DNA from: Carallia brachiata
Lineage: Eukaryota; Streptophyta; Magnoliopsida; Malpighiales; Rhizophoraceae
NCBI GenBank assembly: GCA_021464245.1
Contig: JADCRB010000065.1
Coordinates: 1,248,689-1,312,688, forward strand
Reading direction: 5' to 3'
Length of the DNA stretch: 64,000 bases
The first letter of the stretch is position 1. Each line of letters starts with the position of its first letter. The translations under genes were made by a program, and so were the position numbers. A model generated the notes under the pieces. It worked only from the letters and a program-made list of their open reading frames with translations, was not told where the DNA came from and ran no database searches. Shown here one piece after another: positions 50,230 through 63,156 of this stretch.

Positions 50230-53200
50230 CTTTCAAACACATTAATTTTCATGGTGTAATGATAATTAAAGCTCTATATTGCTAGATTTTGACCAGAGGC
50301 AACTTATCTCTGATCCATGCACGTAACTTTTGATTAAAAGTTAATGACCAAAATAACATTTTTTTTAACCCTGTTATATATTAATCCGGAACTATTCCTT
50401 GTTTTAAAAAATGTTAAGCAATATATTATTGGAAAATAGGTTTTCATGGAGGTATAAGAACCCATAAGGTATCATTGTGTGAGTTGATTAGTGGATTTTT
50501 TTTTTTTGAGTTAATTAGCTTATATTAAAACTCGAACTCGAAACTTTTAGGAGCGACTCTTATTAATGGTTTCATTGGTGGAATCCTTTGCACACAATAT
50601 CACCCAGATTTTCTTATAATAAGCTGTAAAAAGAGGGGATAGCTGAGAATATACTCTGTTTCTAGATGCCCAGAAAAGGGGCTTTCTGAAAACAAATTTT
50701 CTTTATCCCATTGGCGATGGTAGCAGTGTGAATTCATGGAAGAAAGAGGAAAGACATTCGAGCTCGCCAAGTTAAGCCATAATTGCTATGTATGGGTTAA
50801 AATTACTGATATGACCCCGTCCGTCTTCTCCTCTTGTTAAAGTTACAATCATATTGGAAAGAAATGCAAAACAATTACAGTGAAAATGATTTGAAACCAA
50901 TTCCATATTATAAATTTGACAAGCTGCTACCAACAAAAGTGACATGAGGCACATATCAGATTGGTTTAGTACTCAGGCTCTTTCACTATCATTAACCTAA
51001 AACATAAATAATTGATATCATGGGACCTCTATTAATTAAAGTTCTTATTCTCGAAGCCTTTATTGGCTACAAATATAATATAATTCTAAAGTAATAATAT
51101 TTTTTGTATATATTTTATGCAGATGTTAATATAAAAAGATTAACAGATACACAATTAATTCATCGACCCAATTACTTTTCATATGTATGCATTTTGAATA
51201 ATGAACGTTGCAAAGGGTGATGTACTGATGCATGAAGGAATTGCTTTGTGATTCAGAGGCTCTGAATTGGTTAGGTGGGAGAAGGTTCAAAACATTGGAC
51301 AATCTCACAAATTTTGCATCGGAAGCTAATTTGTCTAGTCTAGATAACATTAATTCAGGAGGGTCTGTGCCTCAGTGGTGCTTAAGTAATCAAAACCAAC
51401 CATCTTGTTCTGGAAACTTTCTTGTTAATTATTAATCCCTTGGTATTCATGTCATATGCGACATGAAAATTTATCTAATCAAAGTATCAAATTTAGGATA
51501 CACTTTTGAGATCACGGTTCTTTTCTGCTCTTAGATGTGTGGACAGAAGCTTCGCTTTTGTCAATATATGAAACAATCTTATCCCAAAGATGCTTGAAGA
51601 AGAAGATCAACAAATTTCGGTAGAACACAATTCTAAGTTTACTCGCTGGTGATGCTTGTGCACTTGTTATTCGGAAAGACAATTCTAATGCACGAAATTT
51701 TCACATCATAGAGTGTGGAGAAAAATAAATTATACGCAGTTTTATTTTTATTTTTCACAAAAACATTATTTCTGTAATTTGAAACTGTAACTATTAGATC
51801 ACAATATATCAATACATTAATAGAGTAACCTTAATATTACCTATTACAAGTTAAATATTTTATTGTTATCAAATTGATATGAATTTTACGTGGACGCACA
51901 TCAAGAGAGGCATGAAATTGCACAAAATAAAGCTCATGGTAGCTAATCAACGCTCCTTGGCGCCACTATCAACTACTTTGCTCGAGTGTCTTCATCCATT
52001 TTAAGCCTAAAATCAAAGGAGCCAATTCACAAGATGTGACATGTCCAAAATACCTACTTCTTTTTCAACTTGTCCACCTATAACCAAAACCCATTCCTGA
52101 AAATCAAATTTATAGTATGCCATTTAAACCAAAGCACAATTTGGCGCAAGTGTCAATGAAATCAAATTGAGCAAACTAAAAGACAATCAAATTGGCCCAC
52201 AAACTAATAGACATTTCAAAGATATTATCACATATTTTTTGAAAAATTATTCAAAGTATTCCTAAGCATGCTTTGGGATATTTGATCCCGATCTGGAGGC
52301 AAATTGGCATTTGTCAAATCGCTTTCTTTTCCCATTTCAATTATATGAAATGATTATATCCATTTGGAGAGTGTACTGGCAGCACGAATATGGAACGACG
52401 AGACTGCTACCCTTTCCATTTAAGGTAGCGAAGCCAATTATAAGGCAATGCGTGTCATCTCTCTGCTCGTCCGAGGAATTTCAGTTTTCTCCGTAACCTG
52501 ACAAATAGTCAAGTTCGCATATCTGCCACGAAAGAACCATGAAGAAAAAAGAAATGGAAAAGGAATTTAGAAATTGACCCAGTCGCATAGCACCACTGTC
52601 AAGAGCTTGCCACTTGGCGCATGGTGGCTAAAGCTAACTCGCATGTGGCTAAGCTAACCATGCTTTGGTTCAAGTTAATTAACTCAAGGGTTGACATGCA
52701 AACCACATTAGGTGGCGCTGAGCTTGCAGATGTCAGCATATTTCTTTTGTTTTCACCTGCAAAGATGAACTCTACTGCACATACGCCGTTAAGGCAACAA
52801 TATTATAGTTTGTGTAGTTTTTATATTTGTAATCTCTTTTATAATTATGATTATATATCAAATTATAAAACACTTACTATTAACTGTTTAATGCACTATC
52901 TTGTTATTTTTATTTACTAATTTTTTATTTGTGAGTATAACTCGCATATGATTATAATATAAATTTATTATATTATTTTTTATTGTAAGTAAATCTCATT
53001 TATTGTATACTATAAGCTTATAAGTGAATTTCATAAGAAAAACAAAATCAAATTAAAATCTCCTGATATGTTAAAGTCTAACTGACAGCAAGAATCTGCG
53101 TCCATATAGCATCTGCGCCAACATGATCTGCGGTAGTTGCTTGAAAAGGGATTTCGGAAGTCATTTGCTTAAAGACTTGAAAACCTTTTAAATCCAAATC

Positions 53201-54384
53201 GAGGATTTGATCATTGAATTGCCTATAACTTTGAGAAGTGTTCGTGCCAAAACCAACGAGTTCCTCATGGAAATCAATAAATGATTTTGGAAAAAAAAAA
53301 AAAGAAAATTCAGGTATATGACCAGCTAGATAGATACCAATCGTATGGCATTAGGTCATTATATTCTATGTTTAAGGAGCAAACCACACTTCTGTTGACT
53401 CTCTCAATCTCAAATTCTGTAGAGATCATTGACTCGGCAACTTTAAAGGCGTAAAATCAGTTGAAAATATTATTATTATTATATTTTTTTTTTCATTTCA
53501 TTGCATAGATCATGACTTGTTGTTCATAGTCGGTTGGAGTTCTTCTGACCAGCTAGTGCCAGAAGTTGAATGGGTTATCTTCCCAAATTTTGGCAGGAGA
53601 CAGAGACACTGTACCAAAATCAGTAATAATTAAATTTAAATTAGAATATTCTAATTTCATGGCGCAATTCCATCACGAGAAAGAAAACACTTACGATAAC
53701 CAGAGTCCCGAGGCCAACTAATAACGGTAAATTCACAACTTAACCGATTAAAATGTTATTGCAACAAAAGGGAAGAAAAAAATACAGTCAGTTTCATTTA
53801 TTTGTAAGACCAAAATGGAATTAATCCATTTTTTTTGTCCCCCCTTTGTTGAACAATTGAATCATTCATCTACTTTGAAACTTCAAACGTTGGCTTTTTT
53901 TTTTTTTTTTTTTGTCTACGTAGAGGCCCATTGGTTTATGAGTTACATAATAAAGATATCTCTTTCCTCTCATAAATCTCGTCTTTCTTTTTCTAAAATT
54001 GAAATTTAAGACTTTTAAAATAGAAACTTAAATTCTAACCACTAAGCTAACGTTGACCTTTTTTCTTATATTATAGTGAGGACACCATTAGTTCTTGAAG
54101 TGCTAGGGTCAACGGGGGCCTAGTTGCTATGCTTATTCGCTTCCCCTCTTGTCCTTCAAAGAATAGGTCCTGCTCTATATGCTTCGGATTCTGTCTAGTG
54201 GATGGGCTATCCCACTCTTTGCGGCAGGTAACTAAGGCCAGTAAGCTCGCGAGTCATCCTTCCTATATCTTATTGGTTAGGAATAATATAGGCAACTTTG
54301 CCGGCCTCTTGTAATTTCTAATTGTTGGTCCAATGGAGTACTTAAGTTGGCAATTTCTCAAGTCCCAATAAAAAATAAAAAAAA

Positions 54385-54414
54385 GGGGGGTTGGGGGGGG
54401 GGGGGGGGTGTGGG
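54385..54414 (+). repeat. Poly-G tract, G-quadruplex candidate
   Basis: A run of six G, then TT, then about sixteen G, then TGTGGG on the plus strand, directly after an A-rich run. Very long G runs are rare in plant DNA and are also a place where assemblies miscount. Confidence 0.8.
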
Positions 54415-55505
54415 CAGATTCTCCTTCTTTGAAAAAGCCCATTTTATAGGTTTGAAGTATAAATTAATGGAAAAATAAAACGTATTGATTAAAAAATCAC
54501 AGCAGCCCATGAATTAATACTTTCTCTGTTCCACGAATTACGCCAATGGATTCCCACGGTCTTAAATTAATAATTTTTTTTTTAATCAGCATAGTGTTCG
54601 ATTTGAAATTCTTATCTCGTGACTGGAAATGGTCAATTAACTGAGTTTAATAAACGTTTTCTAAATTTATATATTATGGTCAAAAGTTGGAAGTTGAACT
54701 AATAAAAATAATTAACTTGTATGGCTAAGGCAATAAAGCGTATTCCGATCCCTGTGAGAGGGTTGATTGGCCATCTTGTTTATTAATCAATCCAAGAGAT
54801 GGATTATGTCCTACTTAATTAACATAAGACTTTTTTGCAATATTTCCATACGCTTCAAAGCAAAATGGGTGAAATTATGGTGCAGAATCTAAAAACTTTC
54901 GGACTGATACCTACTACATTATGACCATGTGTGTGAACCATTTTGTATTAATGGTCGGATATTATACATCTTTTTTTTTTTCTTCTCTTTTCTTTTTCTT
55001 TTTCTTTTTCTTTTTCTCTTGTTTTGTAATTAAAAGAGTAGAAGTCGTCTTGTGATTGTTTATTTACATCCATAAAACTAACAATGTTGCATTTATATGT
55101 TCTCGAGGGACAAATCACTTTACTGAAATAGCATGCAAGACCTCATTTTGCCTACTGATTTTCTAATTTTATATCCAAGATTGGCATTGTTCTTTGCATT
55201 TGTCCTTGTGTGGGGACAAATGCGAGCTTCAGAATTCTTTTATCTGGTGTTAGTTTAGATTTAATGCAACCCAGAAAGAAGGTGAGTTTGAATTGTTTTT
55301 TTAAGTGAGAGTTATTTAATTCGGTCGTTACCTCACGTTGGGCCATTTGGTTCAACTAATTGCCTGTGATTCCTGAGTGTTCCAATATAGATGCAACCAA
55401 ATTATAGCTGTGACCCTAAATCATGTAATCATTTACATTTTAAAATTCCAAAAGGCAAAAAGATTTTTTTTTTAAACTAAAACTTAAACTTAAGATCTAT
55501 TCTAA

Positions 55506-55754
55506 TGGTGTGTTTGGATTGATAGAAAGTGAACAAAAAAGAAAATGAATAGAAAATAGTACAGTAACGATAATATTATAACTGATAAAAAATAATAATT
55601 AGAAAATTGTGAGAAAGAAAGTAAATAGTAATTTATGAGAAAAAAAATTAAAATTAGTTATTTAGATTGATAGAAAATGAATAGAAAAAAATGAATAAAA
55701 AATATTTTTCTTTTTTTTTTCATTTTTCTTTTCCTTCAGTTTCCAAACAAAGCA
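55506..55754. mobile_element. 249-bp MITE with TAA target duplication
   Basis: Flanked by TAA at 55503-55505 and 55755-55757. Left end TGGTGTGTTTGGATTGATAG; right end, inverted, TGCTTTGTTTGGAAACTG. These are the two end types of the element at 26786, in the opposite order, so the two are related and oppositely oriented. An internal TTTAGATTGATAGAAAATGA near 55661 repeats the left sub-terminal sequence. Non-coding; PIF/Harbinger-type origin is inferred from the 3-bp TWA target. Confidence 0.7.
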
Positions 55755-57221
55755 TAAAAATAATTTTAGTACCAATTGAACTATAACTTATTGATAAGTT
55801 AATAGACTTGTGAATCTTCGTTGAACTTCACATATCAAGCTATTGGCAAAATTCTTTAATTATTGGTAATTGCGAATAGGATGATGCAATCTACTATTCC
55901 TATACATCAGATTACCCAAAAGAAAAATTCTTCATGACAATGCTTTTTGAGGCTCGCGGTGGTCAAAAAAAATAAAATAAAATGCATATGTTTACCAAAC
56001 TTTTTAGCAGTAGCAACCATTTTGTCCATGTTATTTCGTCAAACTCACCACCAATTAGCCAATGTATTTTCGGAGTTCGGGAGTCGTGTTTGTCACACTC
56101 CACAGGCATGAAGATAAACATTACAATATATATTAGGAAAAGATTCAAATTTATAAAAATTAGACGTGCATAAATAGAAAATTTTGAACAGAATAAAATA
56201 CTCGAATCACAGAAATTAATTCTATTTCAATAATTTTTTACTTTTAGTCTTGTATTTTTAACTGTGTCACTTTCATGAATCCGTGTACCCAAGATTTTAC
56301 ATATAATAGGTCTCTACACACGTACGTATAGATTTGATAAGAGGGATGAATATTACTCGTGTTGAAGTCTTTATATAATTATACTAAATAAAATCTAGTA
56401 GCTATCAAGCGCATAATTTTGGATAAGTTCTAAATCTCAACGTCATACCTTGTTATTGATAAATAAATCCTCTCTCATACTCTAACCCAAAAAAAAAAGG
56501 GGACAAGTCCTAGTTATGGAATTAATTGTTGATTCCTAATCCTTGCCAAAAAAAAAGTTTCTATAATGTTAAGAATCATGACGGAGAACTTATGTAAGAA
56601 TGGCTAATTTGGGCCTTAAAAAAAAAAGAGAATGGCTAATTTGGCCCATCTTTATTTTTGATTAATCAAATCGGATTAATATTTAAATTTAAAATTAAAA
56701 TTAACTTTTGTTGGTTTAAGTGACATATTAAGTAAAGTTTTGGGTTTAAGTCTTACGTATTAAAAATATAGATATTTGAAGAGTTTTGGCCCCTGATGAG
56801 TCTTTCCCGACTCAAATCAAATTAGACAGAGATTAATGTTATTTTTAAATGCTGGAGCTGAAAAAAAAACCAAAATTTCAATCAAAAAAATAAAAAATGA
56901 AACCAACCAAACACTATTCCGGTTCATGGCAAGAAGGGCGGGAACGGGTCGGATAATAAAAACGCTTGTTCAAGCTTTGCTTAATCCAGCATTTTGGCGA
57001 GCCAATTCTTAAAATTCATGAACATTTTCGCGTATGGTGAACTCGTTGTCTAAAACTTTTGCAAAATTGCCTGAAAACCCCAAAATCTGAATTGAGTGGA
57101 TGCTCAGTTTATTACCATGTCTTATGTATGACCACTTCGAACTGGGTCTAGGCGCGCCTGTCTCGTCTTCGAATTCCCACGTATGAATACGATGTATTAA
57201 ACAAAAAATGCGAAACCAAAA

Positions 57222-58694
57222 ATGAAACTGGGTGTCGTAAAGTTTGAAACCGTCATGACCCTTCTCCGAAGATGTTCCTCCATGACTGATTTGAAGCAAG
57301 TCCACGCTGTTGTTGTCCGAGCCGGTTTTGAGCAGAACCTTTTTCTTACGGGCAAACTGATAGAGTTTTGCGCCGTTTCAGAGCGCGGGGATTTGGAATA
57401 TGCTCTCTCGGTTTTTGAGATAATCGGAAACCCAGATGGGTTTCTCTGGAACACTGTAATTAGGGGTTTTGGCAAGGCTAGTGATCCTCACAAGGCTTTT
57501 GAATACTACAAGAGAATGCAACTGAACGAGTTGGTGGCCGACAGTTTCACGTTCTCGTTCTTGATTAAGGTTTCTGGTCAGTTGGGCTCGGTTCTGTTGG
57601 GGAAACAGATGCATTGCAGTGCTTTGAAACATGGGTTTCTGTCGCATGTCTTTGTCAGGAACACTCTCGTTCACTTGTATGGTTTGCTTAGGGATATCAA
57701 GGAATGCCGCCAATTGTTCGACGAAATTCCCAGTCCAGACTTGGTGGGGTGGAATACTCTCATTGATTGTCTTGTCTATTGTGATCTATACAAAGAAGCG
57801 CTTGGCGTGTTCTTGCGGATGTTAAGAATTGGTTTAGAGCCTGATGAGGCAACATTAGTTGTGACCCTCGCTGCGTGTTCTGCACTTGGGGCATTATATT
57901 TTGGGAGATGGATTCATTCTTGCATTAGCAATACTAGTCTTGAGAGTATTGTAAAGGTTAATAACTCCCTCATCCATATGTATGCGAAATGTGGAGCACT
58001 TGAAGAAGCATCTCAGCTATTCAATAAGATCAACAAGAAGGATATAGTGACTTGGAATAACATGATTTTAGGGCTGGCGGCTAATGGCCGGGCGAATGAG
58101 GCATTGCAGCTCTTTTCACAGCTGCTACAGCATCAGCCTGTGAAGCCGGATAGTGCTACTTTTTTGGCTGTTTTGTGCGCTTGCAGCCATGGTGGGATGG
58201 TTGATAAAGGAAGGAGAATTTTTGATAGTATGATCAAAGATCATCACATGGAACCAACAATAAAGCATTATGGGTGCATGGTGGACATTTTGGGCAGAGC
58301 GGGCTTTCTGGATGAGGCCTATCAACTGCTGAGGAGCATGCCAATGGAGCGTAATGCTGTTGTGTGGAGGACATTGTTAGCTGCTTGCAGTTTGCACGGA
58401 GATGTTGACATTGGGGAGCAGGTTATGAAACATCTTCTGGAATTAGAACCAAATAATAGTAGCGATTATGTTCTCCTTGCAAACACATATGCAAGTTTGG
58501 GACGGTGGGATGAAATGATGATAGTGAGGAAATTAATGCAGAAGAGAAGAGTTCAGAAATCTGCCCCCGGCAATAGTTTCATCGGCATGTGTACAAGTTC
58601 TGAGATGGAATTAGCGAGAAATTGTAATAAAGCAATAGATACTTGCCAAGCAACTTCAGGTAATGGCTGCACTGAAAGTTTTGACTCAGATTAA
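57222..58694 (+). CDS. Pentatricopeptide repeat protein, intact
   Basis: Intronless 490-residue PPR protein, expected to bind RNA in mitochondria or chloroplasts. The N-terminus LLRRCSSMTDLKQVHAVVVRAG is typical of the PLS class. Successive repeats include FLWNTVIRGFGKASDPHKAF, LVGWNTLIDCLVYCDLYKEA and IVTWNNMILGLAANGRANEA. The C-terminal region IKHYGCMVDILGRAGFLDEA, VVWRTLLAACSLHGDVDIGE and DYVLLANTYASLGRWDEM corresponds to the E motifs, without a DYW domain. The tail after residue 450 is short and not conserved in type. The ATG at 57222 directly precedes the first repeat region; no clear targeting presequence precedes it, so an upstream start is not excluded. Specific orthologue not recognised. 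Confidence 0.92.
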   Translation: MKLGVVKFETVMTLLRRCSSMTDLKQVHAVVVRAGFEQNLFLTGKLIEFCAVSERGDLEYALSVFEIIGNPDGFLWNTVIRGFGKASDPHKAFEYYKRMQLNELVADSFTFSFLIKVSGQLGSVLLGKQMHCSALKHGFLSHVFVRNTLVHLYGLLRDIKECRQLFDEIPSPDLVGWNTLIDCLVYCDLYKEALGVFLRMLRIGLEPDEATLVVTLAACSALGALYFGRWIHSCISNTSLESIVKVNNSLIHMYAKCGALEEASQLFNKINKKDIVTWNNMILGLAANGRANEALQLFSQLLQHQPVKPDSATFLAVLCACSHGGMVDKGRRIFDSMIKDHHMEPTIKHYGCMVDILGRAGFLDEAYQLLRSMPMERNAVVWRTLLAACSLHGDVDIGEQVMKHLLELEPNNSSDYVLLANTYASLGRWDEMMIVRKLMQKRRVQKSAPGNSFIGMCTSSEMELARNCNKAIDTCQATSGNGCTESFDSD

Positions 58695-58905
58695 TCGATT
58701 TATATTTCTCATTCTGAAATTTTTATTTAAAGGATTATAGATTGGGCACATTTATATTGGGAATGAGATAGCTACATTCAACTTTGGATGTCCAGGAGAA
58801 ACTCTTAATTAAACACACTAAGATAGGGCCAGTTTACTTGACAATAAACCAGCACAAAACCATTGCTTAAACCAACAGACTCGTAGGCTAGGCGAGTCCC
58901 GCAAA

Positions 58906-61418
58906 CTAAGAAGATTTTTTTTGTTTCATGTCTTCCCATTCCTTGATTTCAGCTTCTATCTTTGCTTTTACGCTTGTTCGAAAGCCTGGGTACGGTTCAT
59001 ATCCAAAGATTTTTTCAAGAACCTGTAATTAAATTTAACCACCATAATCAGTAAGTATCCAAGTCATTCTTAGAGCAGAGAGTAATTCTGAAAATTCATT
59101 AACTATAAACATAAGGTTACCTCTAGTAAGACGAAAAAAGGGGCCATCAAAAAGGCTTGAGCAAGGTTGTCCAACAGAGCTGGAGCTCGTTTCTACGAGA
59201 AAGTATGTCAATCAGGAATATGGATTGCTTAGAAAAACAAATAAATCATCAGCGTAACTAACTATATAGATAGCTACTTGGTGCTTACCTCAAACACCCC
59301 ATGTCCTAGAAACTGTCCGGTCCAACAAATCAATTGAGCTGCCAGCACTACCTGGTTTCAAGTTTATCGCAATCAATCAGAGTAAAAATCTAAACGAACT
59401 CAAAAACTATAATCCATGGTGTAGCTGTTCAATTAGCAAACTACAGTCCCAAACTGGAGTTAGTCTGCCTGATAGAAACATCTCACCTCGGTGACCAAAA
59501 AACTAATAAACACTAAATATACTATTCATTCTTAAATAGATTTCCGAGTAAATTATTCCTAGACCCCACAACTACTGGAATCTCGTGCACAGGATTACTA
59601 AATTATGTCCAAGTGGGTATTCTTTTGTTGCAAATAATCAAACCAAAGACATCTTCCTGAATCTCTTCAGATAAAAGCAGTAAGCTTTTACGTACACATG
59701 GATTTTCCCACATAATTAAGATGGGCGTTGCGGTTGTCTATTTTATATCAACAGTTGCACCAAAAGCACATTGCACCAGAATTTAAAATGCAAAGCAGGC
59801 TCATGCAAGTTCCAAGTAACCTAAGCTGAAATGCAAACAGGTAAACATGCAGAAACCTAAATGAAATCTCTAAATCACTGCCATAAAATGTCCAACCAAA
59901 CAAGGGAGCCAAAAAAAAAATTGAGGCATGTCCCTCCCATGTTAATAGCAATCAACACGTTCAACAATTAAGATCGTTCTTCCAAGCAGTGTTCCCGACC
60001 CACAAGATATTGAACAGTGAAGAAAAAAAGTTGCAGCAGAAGCGACCGGATTCGATCGTTACACTATTTTCCGATATTCTGATTCCCATCAAATTGGCAT
60101 TTAAATTTCCTAAACGTTATAACAATTAAATGAAATATTCACTGGATAGTTCATGGAAGGTAGGACTCAAGCCATCAAAACAGCTGCCAACCAGACCTAG
60201 ACATAATCAATGGAAGCCGAATTGGAACAGTTCGGTGAAATACGAACCGAATGTTCAAGAATGGATTTTGGAACAACTTAATGAATCAAAATCTGAAAAT
60301 GTCAGGACCGTACAATGATTAGACCATTGAACCGAAGCAAAGCGGTCAAAAAAAAATCAGCGAAAATCCGGTTCAAAATCAATTGGCATTAAATAGCCAC
60401 TTAACAAATTTCCGTTGAGCAGTTTCCTCGAAACAATAACCAGGGAGGGGCCACCGTAGTCCCTCTTTACCTTCGCCGCAAAAGCAATCCGAAACACATC
60501 AAAGCCCAAAAAAATTCTATGAGACAGATTCCTGTATGAATAGCAAAAGGGAGGATCAAGGACGGGATGGTCTCTTCGTTCTCGGTAACCGTTTACTAAA
60601 TTCATCCTGTTTCATTCATGTTCTTATCTCCGATGAATATAGAATTTTAATCTCATCTTCATATCTGTCGGCATCAGCCTGTCTCGGAGTCACGGACGGA
60701 GAGAGGGCCGATATAAAGCTACAGACTCCTTGAGAGGGAGTTGCAATCTCTCTTTTTTTTAATTGACATGAGAGAGAAAAGGAGTCCCAGGTGGCTTACC
60801 TTTTCGAAACAGTACAAAGAAGGATAACAAACAAGAACATGATACAACAAATAAAGTATTGAAAGGATCAAAATTTTCCTGAATTCAATGCTTCCAGAGA
60901 GCGGCGGAATTTCAAGGAGAATCTACAAGTACAACATGCAGAACCCAAATAACAATATAAAAAATAAATGATTTATTTTTTTTGTCTAAGAAGAACACCA
61001 AAAGTTCCTTGATCACACATACAGTTAAAAAATTAGAAGGGAAAAATTACAAAAAGGAATTAGAGCATACCTTCCAAGCCAAAGAAAACCCAAGCCTTCC
61101 AGAAAGAAAACTGGCACCAACCCAACAAGCTAAGCAAAGGAAAGCAGCCAAGGTCCCAGCTTTTTTGTCAAAAAGCACATAAAACAAGGCATAAATTAGA
61201 GTGAAAAAGAAGCCAACATTCAAAGCCAGCCCATGATCAAGAACCCCAAAATGAGAAATATCATATATGGAAGGGGTGAAGTAGAAAAGCATCAGAGAAG
61301 TGAAGAAGATGGGCCACACAAACAAGGTGTGTATCAAAATGTTAACTGGGTTGCTATGGTATGCCCCATAGAAGGCAAAATGGGTCTCCAAATCAAAGAT
61401 TCCTGCTTTCTTAGCCAT
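58906..61418 (-). CDS. Mpo1/DUF962 (YGL010w)-like membrane protein
   Basis: Four exons, 61418-61071, 59351-59289, 59192-59121 and 59022-58906, all phase 0, giving 199 residues. Yeast Mpo1 is an iron-dependent ER dioxygenase that acts in alpha-oxidation of 2-hydroxy fatty acids from phytosphingosine; the plant role is inferred. The conserved N-terminus FDLETHFAFYGAYHSNPVNILIH carries the family's histidines, and another is in GQFLGHGVFEKRAPALLDN. Hydrophobic segments follow: WPIFFTSLMLFYF, ALNVGFFFTLIYALFYV, AGTLAAFLCLACWVGASF, VVLAAQLICW and AFLMAPFFVLLEVL. The C-terminus is charged (KAKIEAEIKEWEDMKQKK). The 1.7-kb first intron holds nothing recognisable. The frame is intact. It is convergent with the upstream PPR gene, with about 210 bp between stop codons. 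Confidence 0.92.
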
Positions 61419-61480
61419 CCAGATTTTCTAGACATAAAAAGGGAAGATTTTCCTGGTATGTATCGAAGATATGATAATGC

Positions 61481-61512
<32 letters not shown>

Positions 61513-62850
61513 GAAATTTTCTAGTAGAGGATAGACCAGAGCCGATTAAAATTCAATGGGCAGACCGACAACAGGCAGAGAGCAGGCGAGAATTTTTCTT
61601 ATGGTTGTCCTGAGTGTTTGTTTGGTCTGTAGTTTTCTTAAGTGGTCGTCAGTTTAGTAGAGTTAAAGTACACGCCTCTAGTTTCCTCATAGAGGTTTTG
61701 CTCCGTGGAAAGTTTAGTACGATGCTCCGCTCCTCTGTTTAATACAGAAAAGATTATATTGACATATACTGTACAGCACGCAATAAATATATAATTAATT
61801 TTAAAAAATAAATTAAATATATTTTTTTAATATTAATTATTTAAATTTTGTGTGTTAATTTTATAATTATTTTTGTGTATATTATATAACTTTTTTGATT
61901 TAATATTAGGCATTTTATGTATTTTTTTTTGAGCAGGTTATAAAAGATTACTCTTCTTTACTCATTTTTTCGATGAAAAAAAAGTACACGTCCCTAGTTT
62001 TCCTAGATAGGCCTGTTCTTAAATTTTTCTCTAGCCGGTTTTGTTTTGTTGTTTGGAGAATTTCGCAACACGGCATAGCGTGTGAACGCTACCTTTTTTA
62101 AATGCAAAGGGTAATTAGTGGCGCTTGGAAAGTCTTGTTTTTTTTTTTTTATCTTATGAGATATCTTGAATATAAACTAATTAGTTAAAGAAAGAGAGAC
62201 GATTAGAAAGATAAAAATTTAAATTATTGACTTTTTATTTATTGATATATTGTCATTATCTTTTGAAGTATAAGTTCACGTGTTTTTTTAAACTTTTTTA
62301 AATCTACAAAAATTGATTGACGAAATGAAAAAATTATAAAAAAAATCAAAACTTCGAACCCTGACCTTGGGTTCGGAAAGTTAAATGTTTACAGTTTTAA
62401 TTACTGTACCATGTTTTTGTTAATTAACAGTGCAGTCCTGATTTAAGCAGACTGTGCCAGGTTTACGCGACGGATTAGTCAGTTAATGGAAAAGTAAAAA
62501 ATCGTTAGAGAGTACGAAAGTGCGTAGTAATAGACAATTGTATAACAAAAGACATGAGTACATAGCCACGTATATACTGACTTCTTCCTTTCTTTTTTTC
62601 TTTTTTTTTTTTGGTTTTTACTGGGAGACCGAGAGATGAGAGGATAGGCTCACTACAACTCTCAATACAAGGATAAGAAATCTTAGAGAAATTTTTTCAT
62701 CAGTTATTATATTATACATATGAGACTTATATTGATTTATTTATTTTTTTTGACCGAAACTTATATTGATTTGTTTGTTATATATTTTTAATTTTTTAAT
62801 AAATTGTGATAAAAACCACAAATTTGTATCCACAATGGATAGTGGAAAGT

Positions 62851-63156
62851 GTGATTGCATTCATAAATCAAATCTCATTTTAAAAGTACTTTTAAATTAA
62901 AGCATCCCACAAATTAATTGTAGTTGAGTTCACATCAGGTGTTTAAAGCATTTGTAGACAAATAGGAATTATCAAGAATCATGATAGTGGGATATTGAGT
63001 CTGTATCTCAAAAACGTGATTGCATCCGTAAATCTCATTTTGAAAGGTGCTTTTAAATTAAATTATCCCGCGATACAGTTATTGATGGGCCATACAAATT
63101 AATTATGGTTGCGTTCACATTAGGTGTTTAAAGCTGGTAGATAAATGGAAATTATC
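62851..63156 (+). repeat. Diverged direct duplication
   Basis: The block starting GTGATTGCATTCATAAATC at 62851 and ending near 62973 is repeated from 63016 (GTGATTGCATCCGTAAATC) to 63156, with shared landmarks CTTTTAAATTAAA, ACAAATTAATT and AGGTGTTTAAAGC. The second copy has about 20 extra bases in the middle. Age and origin unknown. Confidence 0.75.

Larger units (their letters stand above)
49722..57221. other. Long spacer upstream of the NAC gene
   Basis: 7.5 kb containing the NAC promoter side, a MITE (55506-55754), a G-run, a TTTTC microsatellite (about 54981-55018) and a GC-richer patch (54100-54370) followed by an A-rich run. Short frames such as 52621-52920 and 54129-54314 show no domain or homology I can name. 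Confidence 0.6.

Noticed and set aside
62348..62395. Dyad around CTTCGAACCCTGACC
   Set aside because: Looks like a tRNA B box on the minus strand, but no further tRNA or SINE structure is visible.
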